Shown here: positions 59,731 through 64,000 of the stretch, piece by piece | Layout of the letters: each line of letters starts with the position of its first letter | How positions within the stretch are numbered: position 1 is the stretch's first letter | Origin: Shewanella dokdonensis | Lineage (GTDB): Bacteria > Pseudomonadota > Gammaproteobacteria > Enterobacterales > Shewanellaceae | NCBI RefSeq assembly: GCF_018394335.1 | Contig: NZ_CP074572.1 | Coordinates: 1,178,001-1,242,000, forward strand | Reading direction: 5' to 3' | DNA length: 64,000 bases | Notes under the pieces: generated by a model | The model's database searches: none | What the model saw: the letters and a program-made list of their open reading frames with translations, nothing else | Told to the model about the DNA's origin: nothing | Made by a program: the position numbers and the translations under genes

Positions 59731-59954
59731 TTGTCCAACTCTTCTCGGGTAGGCAATAACTCAATCGCTTCACAGCCGAGTACCTCGGCAATTTTGTACA
59801 GCATATCCAGAGTGATATTCGCCTCTGCACGTTCAATACGACCGACATAGCTTCGGTCAATCTCTGCTCTGAGGGCTAGTTCGTCCTGAGAGAGTTCTTT
59901 CTGCTTGCGCATCTGCCGCACAGACAGACCCACTTTCACGGCCAAGTTGTTCAT
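59727..59954 (-). CDS. XRE-family regulator, controller-protein-like
   Basis: 75 residues from ATG 59954 (AGGAG upstream), a single Cro/C1-type HTH (LRKQKELSQDELALRAEIDRSYVGRIERAEANITLDMLYKIAEVLG, broadly as in restriction-modification controller proteins of about 80 residues). Upstream of it lie two 12-bp palindromes resembling C-boxes. Its end overlaps the end of the integrase by four bases. May control the island methyltransferases or the integrase; not proven. Confidence 0.8.
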   Translation of the reverse strand: MNNLAVKVGLSVRQMRKQKELSQDELALRAEIDRSYVGRIERAEANITLDMLYKIAEVLGCEAIELLPTREELDN

Positions 59955-60008
59955 AGGACTCCTGCTATTCAAGGGGTCACTATGAGAATTTGCCTGTGAA
60001 CTATCCAC

Positions 60009-60041
60009 GGATTATAATCCGCATTTTGTGGAGTATAGTCC
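60009..60041. promoter_or_regulatory. Two 12-bp palindromes upstream of XRE gene (C-box-like)
   Basis: GGATTATAATCC (60009-60020) and GGAGTATAGTCC (60030-60041) share GGA-N-TATA-N-TCC, 21 bp centre to centre. The form is close to the GACT-N3-AGTC boxes of R-M controller proteins. They sit 55-87 bp before the XRE start, in the divergent promoter with the DUF2628 gene. Confidence 0.6.
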
Positions 60042-60119
60042 TCATTTAATCGACGAGTTCAAGGGTATCCCAATAGATGCCCTCACTGCGCTCGTCCTGA
60101 AACTCTAGGAAGGAAGTTA

Positions 60120-61456
60120 ATGGGTACGTTTAACATCATCTTTAAAGGTGAAGTCATTGAAGGCAAGGAACCACAAAAGCTTGCGATTGCCTTAGCGCGA
60201 TATCTCAAGCTCCCCGAGGACAAAGCTTACTTGCTGCTCTCAGGCAAAGAGCTGTGCATTAAAAAGCACCTGAATGCCAGTGAAGCCTCTGCTATTCATG
60301 CCAAGCTGTTGTCTGTGGGGATAATCACCTATCTAAAAGAAGCCGCACTGCCTGAAACAAAGCCAGCAGCAAAACCGTCAGCGCCAGAGCGTGTTCAACA
60401 GGCCAAGCCCGCAACGGGAACGCGAAACCAGTCATTGAAAACGCCACACATCCTCCCTTCCGATAATGCAAAACCCCGTACTGCCCACCAGGACTACTCT
60501 TCACTAAGTAAAGGGTGGCAGATGATATTCAACAGCTTTGATGAGCTTGGTGTGGATAAAGTCGGGTATCGGCAAGCTATACGCTCTGACGCATTACGAC
60601 AGAGGTCGCTGATGGAACGAAGAAAACTACGGTTTAATTTCTTGGGAGCACTCTTTGGTCCGTTGTATTACTTCGCTAAGGGCATGTTCAAAAAGGGACT
60701 GTATCTGACCTTAGCATTAGCCATTGTCAACATTGCGATTGGCATGATTTGGGCGTTGTTTTCTGACTCTGCATTCATCGATAGATTGATAGTTGCTATC
60801 AACACCGTAACATTCGCCATGCAGGTCAACTACGACTATTACCGCTACTACCGCTTCAAAGAAACGCTGTGGCCTTGGCTGCCCAAGTGGATGGATAAAT
60901 GGTGGGGCGTTTTGTCGGTGTATATACTTGCGTTAGTCGCTTTTTTGGGCTTGCCTTCCTCATCAACTTATCTGATGAGTCTGATACCGCCAGTACCATC
61001 AAGGACAGTTACTTGGAAGGGTATGAACAAACCTCTATCGGTCAAGCCTTTGATAATTGGTCACCTTGCGCCACAATCAAATGGGAATCGCACGAAGCTA
61101 AGAATGGCACTCGGACAGTCACCTATCACTGCCAAATGAAACTGAACACCTTCAAGCAACAGGAAGGTAAGGTATATAGGTTAGTTACACACAATGACGA
61201 CACTAAAATGGTTGACCTCACCAAGCAAGCCATCTTACAAATGAGTTTTACCGTCAACTATGACGATAGTTTCATCATCAATGATGCACAGTGGGACATT
61301 GACTTAGGTGACCACCATTATCAACCCTACGTACCCCATGACAGCGTGTTGTACGACATATACAAAGATGAACTCTATTTGTCTATCGCGGAAATCTTCA
61401 GCCCGAAAAACATTCTTTCAAATGAGTTTATTAGAGACATAGAGCAAGCCAAGTAA
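60120..61456 (+). CDS. DUF2628-type membrane protein of unknown role (one frameshift)
   Basis: About 445 residues after repair. A small N-terminal domain (FNIIFKGEVIEGKEPQKLAIALARYLKLPEDKAYLLL), a Pro/Ala/Lys linker, a membrane block with a DUF2628-like motif (RRKLRFNFLGALFGPLYYFAKGMFKKGL) and more helices, then a C-terminal soluble domain (GQAFDNWSPCATIKWE..). The T6 run 60941-60946 lacks one base. AGGAAGG upstream of ATG 60120. Island gene; may be cargo or a defence accessory, with no evidence for either. Confidence 0.65.
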
Positions 61457-61528
61457 GCATCATATGGCACTTTACCAACAAGAATTTTGAAAACACTTTA
61501 ACTTGGGCTTGACCTAAGCCAGTTCCCG

Positions 61529-61904
61529 ATGCTCAATGATAGGAGCTGGCATAATGACGTTTGTCCCAGCTTTTGGTTCAAGGATGGTGACCAATACTTG
61601 ATACTGTGGGTGGACTACAAATCACCAGCGGACAGAGAATACGAACAAGAGCGGTACGTCATTATGACTGCTGAAAATGAAGGAACCGAAGCTGACCCCG
61701 AGGTTTTCACCCACCAAGATAGCAATATTGTCTTCTCCGCTGAAAAAGAATCAAAAATTTTTAGATTCCTATCAAGTAGATAAATTGTTCAATCAATACT
61801 TATCTTCACTAAAAAATCAAAATTTTACATTGACATATTTCCCCCGATACAGCCCAAAAGACAACGATGTAAGAATAAAGCTATCACAATATGGTGAAAT
61901 TTGA
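61529..61904 (+). CDS. Small hypothetical island protein (one frameshift)
   Basis: About 124 residues if the two parts are joined: an N-terminal half MLNDRSWHNDVCPSFWFKDGD..YLILWVDYKS and a C-terminal half SYQVDKLFNQYLSSLKNQNFTLTYFPRYSPKDNDVRIKLSQYGEI. The frame changes near 61725-61750 in an A/T-rich run; the exact lesion is unclear. Not recognised. No signal peptide. Confidence 0.45.
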
Positions 61905-62049
61905 CTCATCTCGACGAGTTCTGGTGATAAGTGGTGAAAAATGGTGATGAAAATCTATAAAAAAAGTGTACGTTACTGGAGCGTAATGGAGCTCAGTGAG
62001 TAGCTGAAATGTGCAGCTCGAAAGTATAATTTCAAATATGGAATAACGC

Positions 62050-62214
62050 ATGAAAAGAAAGTGTGACTCAAGAATATCTATATCCTTATCCCTAGAGCAA
62101 CATAAGGAATTAGTACAACTTTCTGAAAAGAATGATGTGTCGATTGCTTGGTTAGTAAGACAAGCAATCACGTTTTATTTATTTAAGAATAGTAATAAGC
62201 AAGATGAAAATTAA
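62050..62214 (+). CDS. Ribbon-helix-helix (CopG/Arc-like) small DNA-binding protein
   Basis: 54 residues (MKRKCDSRISISLSLEQ...). The pattern is a beta-strand RISISLS, then helix EQHKELVQLSEKND, then helix VSIAWLVRQAITFYLF, typical of RHH/CopG proteins. The stop lies inside the next gene (11-bp overlap), so it is co-translated with the first methyltransferase, a usual arrangement for autoregulated R-M or defence operons. Strongly AT-rich. Confidence 0.75.
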   Translation: MKRKCDSRISISLSLEQHKELVQLSEKNDVSIAWLVRQAITFYLFKNSNKQDEN

Positions 62215-63157
62215 AAAACCTAAAGTAATATCACTATTTTCAGGCGCTGGAGGACTAGACCTCGGATTTAAAAATGCGGGGTTTGATATTGTCTGGGCAA
62301 ATGACTTTGATAAAGATGCTTGCAATACGTATACACACAATATCGGTTCACATATTGTTTGTGGTTCTATTGAGGATATAGATTCAAATGAAATCCCTGA
62401 AGCCGATATAATTATTGGTGGTTTTCCTTGCCAAGGATTTTCTCAGGCAAATCTTCTTCGATTTGCTGACGACGAAAGGAATAAACTGTACCTTGAATTT
62501 CTTCGTGTTGTAAAAGATAAAAAGCCAAAATTATTTTTCGCTGAAAATGTCAGTGGAATATTGAGTTTAGCAAAAGGAGAAGCAATTAAAAAAATAGAAA
62601 ATGATTTTTCACTAGCAGGATACTCGGTCAAGAAAAAACTGTTTAATGTAGCAGATTATGGGGTCCCACAGTCAAGAAAAAGGGTAATTATTGTAGGTGT
62701 AAGAAAAGATCTAAATATAGATTATGACTTTCCTATAGCGACTCACACATCCCCAAGTAAAGCAAAAAAAGAACAGTTGCTTCCTTGGGTATCAATAAGT
62801 AAAGCCTTAGAAGACATACCAGATGCTGACGATGCCGATCATGGGTTACTAAATCATGATTACTCGAAGTATAAAATTACAAACAGAAACTTCACAGGCC
62901 ACAGAAAAACAGATCCAGAAAAGCCTTCACCGACAATACTAGCTAGAGGTAACGGAAAAGGAGGAGTATGCGCCATTCAACATCCCAAAAATCATCGAAG
63001 AATGTCAGTGAGAGAATCAGCTACAATTCAGACATTTCCAAAGAGTTTCGAATTTTTTGGAAGCCTAACATCATGTTATCGTCAAGTTGGAAATGCTGTA
63101 CCCGTGAAATTTGCTGAACAACTGGCCTTAGCTTTAAAAAATAAAATTGGTGAATAA
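62204..63157 (+). CDS. DNA (cytosine-5)-methyltransferase 1
   Basis: 317 residues, complete m5C methyltransferase: motif I LFSGAGGLDLGF, motif IV with catalytic Cys IGGFPCQGFS, motif VI AENVSG, motif VIII PQSRKRVIIVGV, variable/target recognition region around residues 170-260, motif IX RESATIQTFP and motif X QVGNAVP. Methylates C5 of a cytosine in a specific site, likely as protection in a restriction-modification system. ATG 62204 overlaps the RHH gene; the stop overlaps the second methyltransferase. Confidence 0.93.
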   Translation: MKIKKPKVISLFSGAGGLDLGFKNAGFDIVWANDFDKDACNTYTHNIGSHIVCGSIEDIDSNEIPEADIIIGGFPCQGFSQANLLRFADDERNKLYLEFLRVVKDKKPKLFFAENVSGILSLAKGEAIKKIENDFSLAGYSVKKKLFNVADYGVPQSRKRVIIVGVRKDLNIDYDFPIATHTSPSKAKKEQLLPWVSISKALEDIPDADDADHGLLNHDYSKYKITNRNFTGHRKTDPEKPSPTILARGNGKGGVCAIQHPKNHRRMSVRESATIQTFPKSFEFFGSLTSCYRQVGNAVPVKFAEQLALALKNKIGE

Positions 63158-64000
63158 ATTGAATATTGTATCATTATTTTCTGGAGCTGGTGGATTAGAT
63201 TTGGGACTAAAATTAGCTGGACACAATATAATTTGGGCAAATGATTTGTATGAAGATGCAGTTAAAACATACAAATTTAACATTGGAGAACATGTAGTTT
63301 TACGTGATATTTCTCTTATTCCATCTAATGAAATACCTAATTGCGATGTAGTTGTTGGAGGCTTCCCATGCCAAGGATTTTCTGTTGCAAATATGACGAG
63401 AAAAACAAATGATCCTAGAAATAAACTATATTTAGAAATGGTTAGAGTTATAAGAGATAAAAAACCAAAATATTTTATTGCAGAAAATGTAAAAGGAATA
63501 CTTTCTCTAGATAAAGGAGGAGTAATAAGAAAAGTTGTATCTGATTTTGAGGAACTAGGATACACAGTAGATTATAAGTTAGTAAATTGTGCAGATTACG
63601 GTGTACCACAAACCCGCATGAGGGTAATAATTTTTGGAGTCCGTAAAGATATTACAACTAACGTGATCTTTCCACCTCCTACAACTCACAGTAAAGATGG
63701 TGATAAACTTCCTCATTGGATAACTGTTGGACAAGCACTAGCACATTACCCAGAACCTAGTGAAGAACTTAATGTGATGAATCATGTCTGTTCAAGTTAC
63801 AAGCTGAGATTTAACGGTCATTTAGGACATAGAGTAATTGACCCTAATAAACCAGCTCCCACCGTAACAGGTAGAGGAGATGAAAAAGGAGGTGTTGTCG
63901 TCTTACATCACCCAAATAACACTAGAAGAATGACTGTAAGAGAAACAGCTGCAGTACAATCCTTTCCCGATGATTTTTTCTTTGTAGGTTCGAAAACCTC
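63150..64000 (+). CDS. DNA (cytosine-5)-methyltransferase 2, 3' end outside window
   Basis: At least 283 residues, reading open to the window edge. Begins GTG 63150 (MNKLNIVSLFSGAGG) overlapping methyltransferase 1 by 8 bases. Motif I LFSGAGGLDLGL, motif IV VGGFPCQGFS, motif VI AENVKGILS, motif VIII PQTRMRVIIFGV, motif IX RETAAVQSFP; only motif X is cut off. Similar to the first enzyme but clearly diverged. Tandem paired m5C methyltransferases are typical of systems with an asymmetric recognition site, where each treats one strand; a restriction enzyme would be expected further right. Confidence 0.9.
   Translation, partial: MNKLNIVSLFSGAGGLDLGLKLAGHNIIWANDLYEDAVKTYKFNIGEHVVLRDISLIPSNEIPNCDVVVGGFPCQGFSVANMTRKTNDPRNKLYLEMVRVIRDKKPKYFIAENVKGILSLDKGGVIRKVVSDFEELGYTVDYKLVNCADYGVPQTRMRVIIFGVRKDITTNVIFPPPTTHSKDGDKLPHWITVGQALAHYPEPSEELNVMNHVCSSYKLRFNGHLGHRVIDPNKPAPTVTGRGDEKGGVVVLHHPNNTRRMTVRETAAVQSFPDDFFFVGSKT

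Larger units (their letters stand above)
58308..64000. mobile_element. Left part of a genomic island integrated at tRNA-Leu(CAA)
   Basis: Bounded on the left by the tRNA-Leu 3' fragment and a tyrosine integrase. Carries an XRE/controller-like regulator, unknown proteins, a ribbon-helix-helix gene and two cytosine methyltransferases. From about 61.8 kb the DNA is markedly more AT-rich than the rest of the window, a sign of transfer. The right boundary is outside the window. Confidence 0.8.

Noticed and set aside
1..64000. CRISPR array, rRNA operon or replication origin
   Set aside because: No regularly spaced repeats, rRNA sequence or origin-type repeat clusters were seen.

Overview
The window looks like chromosome of a Shewanella-type gammaproteobacterium. 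The best evidence is a complete dmsEFAB-G set for extracellular DMSO respiration (decaheme cytochrome, MtrB-like barrel, Tat/lipobox molybdoenzyme, 4Fe-4S subunit, TorD-like chaperone), a tetraheme-cytochrome/flavoprotein respiratory module, and general gene content. No species is claimed. The strain also carries part of a nitrogen-fixation regulon. nifHDK and most nif assembly genes are not in this window.

Layout. 0.2-8.6 kb: MFS exporter, S9 peptidase, TetR with two GST genes, a chemoreceptor, mtgA. 8.7-16.7 kb: a two-component system (minus) divergent from a tetraheme cytochrome, a fumarate-reductase-like flavoprotein and a MetA/SphA-type outer-membrane channel, with two related palindromes in the shared promoter, followed by a heme-motif GGDEF/EAL sensor. 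16.8-17.6 kb: MarR regulator and DUF3861 gene. 17.6-30.4 kb: nif section with rnfABCDGEH-nifF (minus), a secreted alpha/beta hydrolase (minus), nifLA (plus) and nifB-ferredoxin-nifQ (plus). TGT-N10-ACA NifA sites and GG-N10-GC sigma-54 promoters can be read in front of rnfA, nifF, nifB and, more weakly, nifL and the hydrolase. 30.4-40 kb: GNAT acetyltransferase, ppnP, pirin, a Fur-boxed PepSY/TonB iron-uptake group, and a SnoaL-SDR-WYL operon. 40.1-46.4 kb: copper/silver resistance (Cys-rich peptide, HMBD peptide, CusB, CusA). 46.7-57.8 kb: SDR, PaiB, the dms operon with a divergent TetR gene, and two hypotheticals. 58.3 kb to the end: left part of a genomic island, bounded by a displaced 3' fragment of tRNA-Leu(CAA) and a tyrosine integrase, carrying an XRE/controller-like regulator, unknown proteins, a 54-aa ribbon-helix-helix protein and two tandem cytosine-5 DNA methyltransferases. 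The second methyltransferase runs off the window.

The genes combine into recognisable circuits. Rnf and NifF would feed low-potential electrons to nitrogenase under NifL/NifA control. The two-component system probably switches on a periplasmic organic-acid or enoate respiration module. DmsE/F carry electrons through the outer membrane to DmsA.

About 21 genes are broken by one or more small indels, nearly all 1-base contractions of short homopolymers that sit where a single added base restores a full-length family member. I treat these as probable sequence errors and annotate the genes as whole CDSs, giving the break positions. The strongest candidates for something little described are the aromatic/enoate-like flavin respiration module with its palindromes, the NifA-linked secreted hydrolase, and the tRNA-Leu island with its RHH-methyltransferase-methyltransferase operon.
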